Shown here in pieces: positions 12,030-24,187 of a stretch of DNA of 51,576 nucleotides (its first letter is position 1; the number at the start of each line of letters is the position of its first letter). The notes beneath the pieces are model-generated. The model had not been told where the DNA came from. It saw only the letters and a list, made by a program, of their open reading frames with translations, and did not search any database. The DNA comes from Nemertoderma westbladi. Taxonomy: Eukaryota; Xenacoelomorpha; Nemertodermatida; Nemertodermatidae. The stretch is from NCBI GenBank assembly GCA_032718475.1, contig JAUCBJ010002662.1, positions 1-51,576 of the forward strand. The letters run 5' to 3'. The position numbers and the translations under genes were made by a program.

Positions 12030-13246
12030 TGTTCGCGCTTTTAAGACCTTTGGCAGTTTAACCCGCCAAATCTATATGTCTTCTAGGTTATAAATCTACT
12101 CCAGCCTATGACAAGTATTGAACACCTATAATAATTCTAACATTAGCCGAAGCCAATCTGTGCGCGACCATTCACCCGCTGGATATACCCGGGAGACTGG
12201 ATTCGGATGCTTTAATTTGATTGCGGTGCAGGCCTACCGTACTATTCGATTGATCGTTAATATATAATCTCTGACAAATATTATTCACTTTCGGGAAATA
12301 TTAGCAGTTCCTTTAGGACGTGGCGCTTTATCTATTTAAACAGAGCTATGACTTACACTATACACAACGGTATGTCTTATAGATCACCAAAGTGCATTCT
12401 TTAGGAAATGCTTTGTTACTCGGTCAACCACACACAGACTATTGCACACAACTGCACACTGAATTGCCGATATTCACTGATTTTAATCATATATAAAGAG
12501 AACAGCAACCAACATTTGTAGGGCCTATTAAGTAGCATTGAACTCACTACAAACCACAATAATGTATGTCGCAAATTGTTATATGTAACCGGTCTCTCTA
12601 ACCTTAGTGTATCAAGAAGATTGGGTTTTCGGATCGTTATCAATATTCTTCCCAATAATAATATGTAAACGAATGATACAATTAACAACAAAGTAAATAG
12701 CAGTAAATAATGCGGCGAAAAGCAGTTTACGTCAGGGTGCTTAATCAGATGCCGAGTTGACCAAGACCGAGACCGAGACCGAGGCTGAGATAACAGTTTG
12801 ATGATCTTATAATTAAAGACGCTCTAATGTCAGAAAACATTCCCCGGCCGGTGTTCTAGGCGTGGGGGAAACGTCAGTACTGAATCCTGTAATTCTGCTG
12901 TACAGCTTTTACACAAAGAGGGAAAAGCTCCACGTGGAAACAGCTGATAGATGTCGTCATTTTGAGCTGAGCAGAACAAAGAACCAAGGCAAGGCTCCGG
13001 GCAAGCTACACGTGTAAAGCTCAGCCGTTAGCTGTCGTCATAGTAACGACACTGTTTCAAGAGGATCTAGGGCGTTGCGTCATAGAATTGCTAATTATGT
13101 CCTCTAAAGTACACATACAGAAGAAATAGCTTTTATGTCCCCTAAAAACACCGGTACAGCAATGACACGGCCTTTTATGCCTGCTAAACCAACTACAGAG
13201 CACTTTACGGGGAAAATAACCGGGCAATTCCGCAAAAGCTTTTACA
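12030..13246 (-). repeat. Element A 5' LTR (1217 bp)
   Basis: Near-identical direct copy of 1559-2804, with TG...CA ends. On the - strand it is upstream of the gag and so holds the promoter. On that strand it contains cataaaaggcc, a TATA-like motif, near the 5' part, followed by a repeated tttagaggacataa-type module. Confidence 0.93.
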
Positions 13247-13251
13247 TAGGC
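13247..13251. repeat. Target-site duplication of element A (right copy, TAGGC)
   Basis: Matches 1554-1558 exactly. Confidence 0.9.
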
Positions 13252-14797
13252 CTATACTGGTACCAGTACAGCAGTATGACTACAGCATGCAAGGACATAA
13301 CATATACCCAGGGGAGGGGGGAATCATTGCGGATAGATGCATGGGCCCCAATATATTAACATCAACCCCAGTACCAAGCATACCGGTGGGGGGGGGGGCA
13401 GGGTGATATTCCCCCATATCAACAATATACCCCGATAGGAGCAAGAACAACGAGACCCTTGGATGGAAATAGGTCATGTGACACAGAAATATGGAGGGGG
13501 CCGCTACCCCCAATGACATATCCAAGCCAAAGAAAGGCAGAAAATAGGACGGGCGGACCACACCCAACAGGAGAAACTATACAACATCCATCGAATCCAT
13601 TGGAAGCGCAGGCGATGGGGATGGCCACGTTGATCGATGCATTAAAAACAAGGATCGAATTACCACCCGTGGAACCATTCAAATTCGATGGGAGTAGGCC
13701 GGAAGAATATCTCCAGTTTTGGCGTATGTATAGTAACGAAATACTAACAAAGAACTTGACGCAGGCGGAGTGCTTAAAGTATCTGCAAGTATACACTGGA
13801 GGCCCAGCATACGACATCGTGAGGCAATATCAGGGCATAGAGGGCGGCTTCACGACGGCATGGCGGGCACTGGACAGGGAATACGGGCACCCGGCAAGAT
13901 CATCAGGCAGACCAGACCCTGAGAGGCATAACATCGGGTGGTCTACAGGATAATCCCGTTAGCATTAAGACACTCGCGAACAAGGTCGAGAAGGCGCTAA
14001 TCGTGTTAAAGATGCTAGACGCGCCATACGAACTCAACGCGTCCAACAACATCACCACGATAGCGCAGGCGCTACCGATGTGGTTGCGCAACAAGTGGAG
14101 GAAAATCGCTTTCTCCACTCGAGATAGGAAGGGTGCGGAACCGGTTTAGAAGAAATGTCAAGCTTCTTAAACTACGAAGCTGAACTAATAACCGACCCAG
14201 TCTATAGCGAAAATAGCCTGGGAAAGGGACCGAAGACGGATTACCATAGACCGAAACCAGAGCACAATACGTCAAACGCATTACCGAAGCTCAGGCAATC
14301 ACTGCCATATGCAGCGACGCAGAGGACTGCAAGTCCACAGGTAGCCGAAGGTAAGACCACACCATGGAACGGACAGGGGAACAATAACAACACGAATAAA
14401 TATAACCCCAGTACGTCCAGTAGGCCGAACCCAAACAATAAGAATAGTAGGGACTTTGGTACAAATGCAGCTGCGATACGCAATGCACTGTATAGTGTAT
14501 AATGAGGGCTACGACCCAAAGAGCAAATGCCAGCTACATACAAATGCGCTTCATCAAACCATGAACTGCAGGTACTGGCAAGCGCTACCCAGGGAAGATC
14601 AGGTAGAATATGCGGCGAGGAATGAGATCTGCTCGCGATGTGTGATGAGTGGACATAGAGCTAGGCAATGCAAGGAGACGCCAGTCAAGTTCGGTCAAAG
14701 GAAAGGCCAAACGATGGCAACGAGCACAGTAGGGGCGAAGAAGAGAGGAACGGTGCTACTTGGGGTAGTACCTGTGCGAGTGATTGGAGAAGGCAAT
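13252..14797 (+). pseudogene. Element C gag, C-terminal part with BEL gag domain and zinc knuckle
   Basis: Resumes the frame left at 1558. A homopolymer G run (about 13387-13398) shifts the frame, after which a DUF1759-type BEL gag domain reads FKFDGSRPEEYLQFWRMY to WRALDREYGHP (about 13680-13890). Single-base frameshifts follow near 13890, 14145 and 14490. A decayed first zinc knuckle (about 14490-14530) and an intact one, CSRCVMSGHRARQC (14634-14675), precede a TGA at 14798-14800 that leads in frame into protease. Role: particle assembly and RNA binding. The G run and the shifts make this copy unable to give a full product as assembled; the G run may partly be an assembly error. Confidence 0.75.
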
Positions 14798-14800
14798 TGA

Positions 14801-17800
14801 TCAGTAACAACACTAATGCTGGTTGATAGTGGAGCTGCCTTCACATTAGTCGAGGATTGGGTGGCCGAAGAAATTGGATTGAGAACGAGGCCAAGTAGAA
14901 TGGCGGTAACAACCATCTCCAGCAAAGATGAGGTCCTGGAGATGAGAACCGGACGGTGCACCATTGCAGCAATAGCGCCAGGATGCGACTATGGGGCGAG
15001 CATCGACCCCATCCAAGTGATAGAGTCAATAAACATCAATGCCAGACGGCCAACCAACATCGAGGTCAAACAATATAAATTTCTGGATGATATCGACTTC
15101 TCAATCCCAGAGGTGGACGTTAGGAAGGTATCCATCATAGTAGGAATGGACTGCCCAACGGCCCACGAAAGAATGCAAACGGTCTTCGGCGAAGACAAGC
15201 AGTGTGACCCGGAGGCGATACTGACACCATTCGGGTGGACGCTGAGTGGCCCAATCAAGAGCAAGATACCATTTAGGATGTCGGAGACATCAGGATGCAT
15301 GTTCGCAGGAACTATGCAGGAAATGAGTGATGAGAGAGCAGAGGAGCAGCTTAAAAGACTGCTCAGACAGGATTTTGAAGGGTTAAAGGAGACTGGGGTC
15401 GGGACCTCGGTGGAAGACAAACAGGCTCAGCAGAGCGTAGCGGAGTCTATGAAATGCGACGAGGGGCGGTACACCATAGGAATGGTATGGAAGCTACCAA
15501 AGCTACCACTGCCCGATAATAGAGGGATGGTACTCACGAGGCTCCGCAAGCTGAAGCAGACACTAAAACGGAGCCCCGAGAAGAATGAGTACATCCACAG
15601 AACGATTAAGAAGTACGTCGAGAAAGGATGGGCCGTGGAGTTACCGGTCGACGAACCAAACACAGACAGGACATATTACCTGCCACTCCACGTGGCTTTA
15701 GACCCAAAGAAAGGTAAACTGCGGATGGTAGTTGACGCATCGGCAAAGACCAACGGAAAATGCTTAAACGACAATTGACTAGAAGGTCCGAACATATACA
15801 ACTCAGGGATAGAGGTCCTACTTAGATTTAGAAATGGGAAACATGCCTTCACGTGTGACATAGAAGGCATGTTCAACCAAGTCCGTGTAACGGAGGAAGA
15901 TAGCGACAGTCAACGCTTCTTGTGGTACAACGGTGACAAAGAACCGTCGATAATACCGACGTACAAGATGGTAGTACAGAACATGGGAGCCAAGTTGTCT
16001 TCATTTACGACGACTATGGCAGTAAGAGATACAGTGAAGGGGAAGGAGGATAGATACAGCACTAGGGCCGTCGATATGATTCGACGCGGCTTCTACGTAG
16101 ACGACGGAATGGAGTTTGGAAATACGGTTAAGGAGATACTGGACACAGGGCGCGAGGTTCGCGACATCCTAAAAGGATCCGGCTTTAACCTGACCAAATT
16201 CCAATCCAGTTTGGAGGAATTTATCAAGGCGATAGGGGACGAGAGACCAGAATCGACCATGGATAATCCCACAACAGCCAAAGGGCAGGACATGGCGAAC
16301 AAGAGGACAGAATCTCAACAGAAGGCACTGGGAATCGTGTGGAACAGAGAGACAGATGAACTGAAGTACCAGCTGAGCCAGGAGGGCGCAGACATCCACA
16401 CAAAGAGAGGCTATGTGTCATACATAGCAAGAATATACGATCCCCTAGGTCTAGCATCCCCACTATTAGTCACGGGGAAACAGATACTCAAGAGAGTATA
16501 CAAACTGAAGGATGAGTGGGACGTAGAGGTACCAGAGGAGATCAAGAAACAGTGGTGTAAGTGGAAAGAAGGTTTGGAGAAGATGGGAACATACAACATG
16601 CCGAGAGTGTATTTCCCGGATGGGAACATGACGAATCTGGACTTACACATGTTCTCCGATGCGTCGTTGGAGGCGTACGGAGCGGCACTCTATTTAGTAC
16701 AACGAGAGGGGGCTCACAAGCCCAGACTGGCCTTTAGCAAAGCTAAGTCAACGCCGCCAGATTCAGCATCAGTTCCCAAACTAGAATTGACAGCTGCCAG
16801 ACTAGGAGTTAGGGCCACAGCCTACCTAGTGGATACTATTCCCAACATAGTGGAGACACACTACTGGACGGATTCCATGGTAGTGCTTGGTTGGCTACAT
16901 AACGAAAGGACGAGATACCCTATATTCGTCGCAAATAGGGTGGATGAGATAAGGGCGACCACAGAATTGGAAAGGTGGCACTACTGCCCAACGGACGAGA
17001 ACCCAGCGGACTTGTTATCAAGGGGCGTGGCACGCCACACTTTCTTAAAAAGGGAAGGATTGTGGCAACACAGGCTGCAGTTTCTGAGCGACAAGGAGGC
17101 CTGGCCGCCGATGAGAAAGATGGACCCAGGCTCAGGAGAGGTAGTGTCAGAAGGAGAAGAGGGAGATTCAGAGGGAGAAGAGACATACTCCCAGATGGTG
17201 AGGGAGATAAGGGACGTGCAACCTAAGCCAGAAGAACTGTGCGATAACCCGACGGTTAAACTCCTCAGCTACAGCTCTAGTTGGTACAAGACCAAGAAAC
17301 TAGTGGCGTACTGGAGAGCCTTCGGGAATTTCCTTGCGGGAGTTGGCAAATGTAAGAAGATCAGGACAACAATAGATCTGTAAGAAGCCGCCAAAGCAGT
17401 AATCCGCTATGAACAACGGAAGAGCTATGGCGACAAGGTGGAACGCGTCGGTAAACAACAGCACCTTCGACGGGACAGCGAGCTGATCACGCTGTCGCCA
17501 CAACTTAATGACGACAGGATTCTAGTAATGAATTCTAGGGTGGGATACAACAACAGCATAGTCGTACCACCGAAACCCATCATCATTCCCACAGGATCGC
17601 CAATAGTTCACCAGATTATCTGGGACTCCCACAAGTCGATATTGCACGGGGGCACCAACCGAACTCTTATGGAGATACGGAGGACCTTTTGGGTCAAGCA
17701 GTTGAGGAAGAAGGTAAAAGCAGTAGTGGGGCAGTGCCAGACCTGCCGACGAGCGAAGAAGGAGCGAGCCATACAAAAGATGGCACCACTACCAGCGAGT

Positions 17801-18711
17801 AGAGTAAGACAGCACGACCCGCCATTTACACATTGCGGTGTGGACATGTTCGGGCCGATAAAGATCAAGGTGATGCGGCACACGGAGAAACGCTACGGTA
17901 TTATCTTCGTATGTAACAACACGCATCAGCATCACGCAACAACACCCAAGATGCAACCGCATCAGCATTTATTAATGCATTAGAAAGGTTCAGAGACCGC
18001 AAAGGTGGGACGATCGCAGTAATGTACTCCGACAGCAGAACCAACTTTGTGGGAGCAGAGAACGAGATGGCAGAGGCCTTGGACATCCTGGAAGGGGAGG
18101 AAGTCAGGGCAGCCATGAGACGACGACAAGTAAAGTGGGAGAGAAGGACGCCGTATGCACCACATACACTAGGATGCGTCGAGAGACTGGTGGGCAGTTT
18201 GAAGCGTCTCATGACGAAGTTAATGAACACCCACATGGTCACGGAGGACGTCTTGAGAACAGTACTTGCGAAGTGCGAGGGTATCATTAATAGCAGACCG
18301 CTATATCCGGAGAATGATGACCCTGAGTCATTAGATGTGCTGACGCCCAGCCATTTTCTAATGGAAAGGCCAGCGACCATCAATATGCGGGGTGTAGACC
18401 CAGATGACATACACTCCCGCCAGAGTTGGAAGGTCGCTAAAGCGATAAGCGCAGAGTACTGGAGAAGGTTGGTTGAGGAATACCTACCCACGCTTCACAA
18501 AAGAAGCAAGTGGAGGAAGTCGAATAGGGAGTTAAGAGAGGGAGATCTCGTAATCGTTACGGATGATACTATCATCAACAACCAGTGGCAGATGAGGACG
18601 GAAGAGTCCGATCGGTAGAAGTGCGGATAGGTGGCAAGATAGGTGCGAAAGACAGAAAAACCTACAGGAGAGCTGTAGGGAAATGCTGTCTATTAGAAGG
18701 GACACCTTAGG
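14801..18711 (+). pseudogene. Element C pol: BEL/Pao protease, RT, RNase H, integrase, C-terminal domain
   Basis: Domains in order: retropepsin with LMLVDSGAAFT (14814 on); post-protease region ending TPFGWTLSGP (about 15226-15255); RT start with YYLPLHVALDPKKGKLRMV (about 15675-15730); RT catalytic YVDD (16094-16105); RNase H with FSDASLEAYG and the WTDSM motif (about 16650-16890); end of RNase H with DENPADLLSRG; integrase zinc finger (HGG at about 17645, CQTC at about 17732); integrase catalytic D (VDMFGP, 17840s), D (YSDSRTNF, 18025 on) and E (VERLVG, about 18180); DUF5641-like C-terminus ending near the TAG at 18709-18711. Same-frame stops lie at 15776 (TGA) and 17381 (TAA), and frameshifts near 17930 and 18600. 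Makes cDNA and integrates it; inactive in this copy. Confidence 0.88.
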
Positions 18712-18840
18712 GTGGAGTTAGAGTGTAGTTTAGTCGTCCAAGTTTTGGACTGAGGGGGGTGGGACTGAGGGCGAGACGCCCTTCCCACACATAAAATAAA
18801 AATAAAATAAAAAATAATTAGAGTTAGAATTTGTTAGTTA
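18712..18840 (+). other. Short spacer after pol with G-rich stretch and hairpin
   Basis: Contains a purine-rich run (about 18748-18762) followed by gggcgagacgccc, a perfect 5-bp stem with a 3-base loop. It looks a little like a polypurine tract before an LTR, but the following DNA is a tandem array, and no second copy of it is found in the window. Confidence 0.4.
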
Positions 18841-18845
18841 GTTAG

Positions 18846-19290
18846 GAGGTACGTAGTACTGAAAATAGTTAGTTAGTTAGAAGGTACATAGTACCGAAAG
18901 TTAGAGTTGGAAGTTAGTAAGAGGGTACGTAGTACCGATAGTTAGTGGAGTTAGAGGTTAGTAAGAGGGTACGTAGTACCGGTTAGTAAGAGTAGAGTTG
19001 GAAGTTAGTAAGAGGGTACGTAGTACCGATAGTTAGTGGAGTTAGAGGTTAGTAAGAGGGTACGTAATACCGGTTAGTAAGAGTAGAGTTGGAAGTTAGT
19101 AAGAGGGTACGTAGTACCGATAGTTAGTGGAGTTAGAGAGTAGTAAGAGGGTACGTAGTACCGTTAGTGGAGTTAGAGTAAGAGTTAGAGGGTACGTAGT
19201 ACCGCTAGTTAGGGAGAGAGAGTAAGAGTTAGAGGGTACGTAGTACCGCTAGTTAGTTGGAGGTTAGTAAGAGGGTACGTAGTACCGATT
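18846..19290 (+). repeat. Tandem array with palindromic core GGTACGTAGTACC (11 copies)
   Basis: Eleven copies of a near-palindrome (GGTAC-GTA-GTACC with small changes) at about 32-51-bp spacing, separated by gttagtggagttagaggtta-type spacers. Each core can form a 5-bp stem with a 3-base loop in RNA or a cruciform in DNA. The spacers are rich in A, G and T and have almost no C. Confidence 0.85.
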
Positions 19291-19424
19291 AGTAAGAGAT
19301 AGAGGTGGAAGGGTATATATAGTATAGATATTTGTCAGTAGTTAGTAGCGAGAGGGGGGCATATGAGTACAGTTGGATAGATCGTGTAGGCCACGCGACA
19401 TATACTGCTGTACTGCACGGTTCC

Positions 19425-19860
19425 ATGTAAATTGAACCAACGTCAATTGAACCACGTCAATTGAAACACGTCAATTGAACCATGCGTCAATTGACCCAGC
19501 GTCAATTAAACCAGCTGCAATTGAACCAAGCGTCAATTGAACCAAGTGTCAGTTGAACCAAGTGGCAATTGAACCAAACGTCTGTTGAACCAAACGTCAA
19601 TTGAACCAAATGTCAATTGAACCAAACGTCAATTGAACCACGTCAATTGAAACACGTCAATTGAACCATGCGTCAATTGACCCAGCGTCAATTAAACCAG
19701 CTGCAATTGAACCAAGCGTCAATTGAACCAAGCGTCAATTAAACCAAGCGTCAATTGAACCAAGTGTCAGTTGAACCAAGTGGCAATGGAACCAAACGTC
19801 TGTTGAACCAAATGTCAATTGAACCAAACGTCAATTGAACCAAGCATAAATAAACCCATA
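19425..19860 (+). repeat. Tandem array of CGTCAATTGAACCAA units (left arm of a large inverted repeat)
   Basis: About 24 units of 15-18 bp, each centred on the palindrome TCAATTGA. A higher-order duplication is visible: the block starting near 19446 recurs near 19632 with the same run of variant units. The reverse-complement array is at 20308-20577. Confidence 0.9.
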
Positions 19861-20307
19861 ATCAAATAAAGAATCAATGAAATTAATTCCTATCAGTGTT
19901 GTGAAAAATACACTACAAATATAGAAAAATAATTCTATTAAAAACTATAGTGATTAAAAATTAAGATTCTAGAATCTTAAAAAAGCATAGTTGAACATTT
20001 CACTAAAATATAAAAGAGTGAAAAGAGTTATTACGTGCAGACAAAATAAAATAATCAATGGAAAACTACAAGTCGGAGCGGGGTGGCGAAGTTGTAAGTT
20101 ATAATGGGTACGAATATATAGTAAGAGTGAAAAAGATGGAATGAAAAACTGGAGGAGTAGAGCCTATCGAAAATACAAATGCAAAGCTACCATGATAACA
20201 AAAGGCAAGGATATAAAAAAAGAATCTGGTGAACACTCACATAGTGCCAAATCAAAAATTTGCAATAATTATTATTTTGTTGGTTAAATTAACATTTCAT
20301 TAAATTG

Positions 20308-20577
20308 ATGCTTGGGTCAATTGACGCATGGGTCAATTGATGCATGGGTCAATTGACGCTTGGTTCAATAGACGCTTGGTTCAATTGACACTTGGTTAAA
20401 TTGACATTAGGATCAATTGATGGGTGATAAACTTTGGTTCTAATGACGTATGGTTCAATTGACGTTTGGTTCAATTGACGTTGGTTCAATTGACACAATG
20501 TTAAATTGACGTTGGTTCAATTGACGATGTTCAATTGACGTGGTTCAATTGACTTTGGTTCAGTTGACGTGTCACCG
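20308..20577 (-). repeat. Tandem array of TTGGTTCAATTGACG units (right arm of the inverted repeat)
   Basis: About 15 units, reverse complement of the array at 19425-19860. The two arms are separated by about 450 bp of AT-rich DNA (19861-20307) in which I see no gene. A transcript through both would fold into a long imperfect stem. Confidence 0.9.
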
Positions 20578-20938
20578 TACTGCACAGGCCCATAGAATAG
20601 GTCAGAATGTGGATTATGGAATAGAATAATCCATAAACAGTAAAGTAGTAGAATTAAGTTAAATTAAAAATAAATATAATAAATAGGGCTAAATATTACA
20701 AATTATAGTAACAAGCGGGGAAATTATTCTGGAACATAATTAAAGCAACGGACAGAAATTGTAAATAGGGTACATTTGTTAGCTACAAAATTAGGTAATA
20801 GGAATTTAGGCTAAAAGGCGTAGTTAGATAGGAAATAAGCCATTCTCGAACTGTGCAGACCATCAGAAACGTATCACTCATCTGTATTGCGCCTTGGTAA
20901 GGCACCACCTTACAGGTGAGCGAGTGAGAGTGTTCGGA
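20578..20938 (+). other. Leader before the third gene of element C
   Basis: AT-rich, no long frame. A motif ccttacag followed by gtgagcg at about 20910-20923 resembles a splice acceptor next to a donor. It lies just before the probable start codon at 20939, which would suit expression from a spliced mRNA. This is an inference from the motif only. Confidence 0.35.
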
Positions 20939-23488
20939 ATGGCGGGAAAACTGATCAGAAAGAGAAAGGCGGAACAAGGAGGAAAGTAGATACTGGTGGA
21001 TTTCACCAAGAGGCATCCGGAAGAGAAGACGAGAGGATACTACGAGAGGTTGGAAAAGGGTCACGCGGCACGAGCGCTGCAGGACCACTTCCAGGAGATG
21101 CACGAACAGCGGCTGGTCGGGACCTACGGGACGCCGTCGCTGGACAACGCAATCTTCCAACACTTCCACTACGTGGTGAAAGGGGACGAGGCGAAGTTCG
21201 GGATTCCGAAGTACCCGAGGGAGTCGCCGAAGAAGGATTGGAAGAGGTTTATAGAGTCCGTCAACAGGGGAGGATATATGATCCTAGATGATGAGGGAAC
21301 CGTGGAAGACGAGGAGGGTTCGAGACGAGGATCAGCGGGGTCGGCCAGGACCATACTCCTACATTTGGCCGCGCCAAATGGGGACATTTTCTTATTCGAT
21401 CTAGGAACGTATGGGAAAAGGGACGGGCCGAAATTAAACCGGTTGCCGAAAGCGGTGCAAGTCCTGGTAAGAGAGAAGTCGACGACGAAGGTAGGATCGG
21501 CGATTCGCGACGACGCGGAGAGAATCATCGGTCCGGACACCCCCAACCTTCTGGACATGCAGGTGGTCTTCATGGCTATGACAGCACCGGACGGGTTAGA
21601 AGTAGTGGAGAACACAGGCCAGTGCGGAGCGGTGGCGATGGGCCAGCTATTGGGGCTCGTGTGTCATAAGTCGACGGACTGGGGAAAGTTCAGAGAAGAG
21701 TACGGATCAGAGTTGGCGAACTCGCTGAAGTGGGGAGCGAGGCCAGGAAAGCAAGAGGTGTATCAATTCCGAAGAGGAGCGATAAAGGTATATCAGAAGC
21801 AATATATCCTGCAGGAAGATTGGATAATGATAAGTTTGCTTAACTTATTCATGACCGTGGTTATCGAGAGGGAACCAGCGGCATTTCTGTTATCGGGATC
21901 ACCCCTAAGCTACAGGAGAGCCTTTAAGACGGCCTTTGACGGTCTGGTAGACCACCTGGGGCTGAAGGGCGAGTCGGTGTACTACAACAGCCGACATCTG
22001 ATAGACGGGGAGATAGATACGCCGTATCAGAGATGGGAGCAGCTAGAGACGGATAGACGAGAGGCAAAGCAACTGGAAGAAGTCGCGAGACGGGAAAGGA
22101 TAGAAGCAGAGGAGAGGGAGGAGGAGGCCAGGACGCATAGTTACGGCTTCGAGGAACAGGCAGGCTTAGACGAACTTCGTTGGACTTCATCAGGGAGTTC
22201 GGGGGAGTCTCTAGGGCGAGAACTGGGATGGACGGTGGGATCGCCGAAACAGTCGACGTTGGGGTTGCAAGCGATGCCCATACCAGCGGGCGCCGAAGGC
22301 GACCAACCGCCAAGGAAGTTAGGGGAGCTAGAGGGATGGAGAGCTACGGGCGAGAGCCAGGGTGGGAAGGGACATAGTGGATCCATCGGGAAAGCGGGGT
22401 TGGAGCCACTGCCAGAGGAGGACAAAGACGACGACGAGTTCGGAGAGATGCCGCCCATCGAGAGGATTGGCCACTCGGACACGGACTGGGTTGGCGGGAG
22501 GGTGGTGACGGCCAGTGGAGCGAGGGCCTTCTGGGATAGACCCGGCAAGCGGGCCTGGGTGCACGAGGAGCCGGCGATGGATTTCGCGGGGAGCACTATC
22601 AGGTTGGGCGAGCAACCGGGGACGGCACCACGGGTAGTATTCGCGGAGACGATGCCCGAGAGGGGCGAGGAGATCGACGTAGACAGGGACACTAACGTGC
22701 AGAAGTTCGCCTACCAGCGACTCCACAGACCGCGGAGATAGCTTGGGACGAAAGGTACTTGGTTACTCGGTTGCGATTACTGTGGGAGACAGACCCACCA
22801 GGAAAGGAGCTGTTTGTACCGATTCCAAAAGGGGACCTTTTGTCTCTACTGCCGCGAGTTGAGCCACAGGATGGGGGCATGTCCACGGTTGCATAACCGA
22901 TGTCCGAAGTGTAACTTTCGAGGACACTACGGACGCCAGTGCGACTGGATGGACGATGAAGAAAAGTTCAAAATCTTCAAGGAGTGGGCTGACGTCGGGG
23001 CCATGACGCGGCAACGCATGAAGGCCCAGGAGTTCAAGTGGGGTTTTTTCCTTATCAATCAGGAGGCTCACTTGGAAATCATAAAGCGGAGGTTACCGTT
23101 TACCTATCAAGAGGTAGCAACGGCGGCGTCGTATGCCGGAGTGATAAATACACAAAGGTATTTGGACAGGTGGACGCCACAGAACCGAGGGGAGTTTAGG
23201 GATTTCTTGGCGGAGCATGTGCCGTGAGCAATGAAGATGATCTTATGGGACGCCACCAGGGGGAGACAACAGGGCCATTCGGAGGGGCCACCCGCGAAGC
23301 GATATCGGGAGCTGATAACACCAGCACCCAAGGAGCCAACGACCGGGATCAGTAAGGAGGTGGCGGCGAGAGTCCGAAGACAGAAAGCGGATCCCAGGGG
23401 AGCGGTAGTGACCAGGAAACGACCCAGGGAGGAGGACGGCAAAGGGAAAGACTTGAGGTGGTTCCCGAAGTCAGGAGGGATAGACTGA
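20939..23488 (+). pseudogene. Element C third gene: DEDD-type 3'-5' exonuclease-like domain plus three CCHC zinc knuckles
   Basis: Start chosen at the ATG at 20939 (purine at -3, G at +4). From there one frame runs 850 codons to 23488 with no frameshift, but with in-frame TAG at 20987, TAG at 22739 and TGA at 23225. Residue numbers count from this ATG. Residues ~113-215 look like an RNase D/WRN-type exonuclease: YMILDDEG (D117, E119; motif I), APNGDIFLFD, TKVGSAIRDDAERI (motif II, D in RDD), LLDMQ. Motif III (Y..xD) is not clear; ILQEDW near residue 290 is a candidate. A charged, probably coiled-coil helix follows (~365-400), then an acidic linker, then zinc knuckles CDYCGRQTHQERSC, CLYCRELSHRMGAC and CPKCNFRGHYGRQC (22772-22969), a helical region, and a basic tail with RKRPREED. 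It sits where env would be. The role is unknown; nucleic-acid 3' end trimming is an inference. Confidence 0.6.
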
Positions 23489-24187
23489 GGCTTCGATGTG
23501 GTACACCTGGAAGGCACCACGGGAGACGTGCGAACTATTAAGTACAAATTCAAAATGATGCAAATAATCAAATAAGTGCAATTTGTATGTACGTACGTAG
23601 TAATCAGTAGTTTAGTAATGAAATATACGTTCGAAGTAAGTACTATAGTCATTCAACCTTTCTCAATTAGCTACTGGGACTGGGGGGCTAACTGACTATG
23701 GTACTATGGACGAGACACCAGACGATTTCACACTTCTTGAGTGCGACGGCACAGGAGGGGGGGTGAGATTCGTCAGAAGGGATGAGATAGTCAAAGAGGG
23801 GTTGAGTAAAGGTGATAGTGCGGAGTGCGGAGAGAGTGCGGATGCAATTCAAGTGTGGGGGGGGGGAGAATAAGAGGCTGAGTGAGGGACAGGGAAGTCC
23901 GAGAGTTAGAGCGGTAGTGAGGAGAAGTAGAGGAGAGTCAGGGTGAGAACAGTGTGGAGTTAAAGTGGCAAAAGTGTTGGGGAAACAAAGGTCGTGTGAG
24001 AGGAGCGCACAATCGGCCCGACATGGGATGCCAGGCGAACTGGGTAGCATTATCATACCCATAGGGAGCGGCCTGGAAAGCCGGCTCCGAGAGAAAATAG
24101 TTCCACCCCACACCCAATGCTAGATCGGGATCCAGCGGAATTGTAGCGCACTTTAGGAGGATGCTATCCTCTCACCGGGAAGATATC
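23489..24187 (+). other. Element C 3' untranslated region
   Basis: Purine-rich on the + strand, with a G run at about 23860-23870. No frame of note. The bias towards A and G matches the coding parts of element C and ends at the LTR. Confidence 0.5.

Larger units (their letters stand above)
1559..13246 (-). mobile_element. Element A: non-autonomous BEL/Pao LTR retrotransposon, inserted in element C gag
   Basis: Two long direct repeats with TG...CA ends (1559-2804 and 12030-13246) flank an interior read on the - strand: leader (12029-9841), gag-protease region (9840-5800), long tail (5799-2805). The element is flanked by TAGGC duplications. The interior has BEL-type gag, zinc knuckles and an aspartic protease, but no reverse transcriptase, no RNase H core and no integrase. 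It is homologous along most of its length to element B. LTRs differ by about ten substitutions and two indels (6 bp in a short CTCGGT-type repeat, 23 bp near 2461-2485), so it is older than B. Confidence 0.9.

Noticed and set aside
18748-18800. Polypurine tract and LTR start of a BEL element ending right after pol
   Set aside because: A purine run is present, but it is followed by a tandem array with no TG...CA repeat partner in the window; kept only as an alternative boundary.
18846-20577. CRISPR-like array
   Set aside because: Repeats are short, variable and without unique spacers of constant length, and the genome is eukaryotic.
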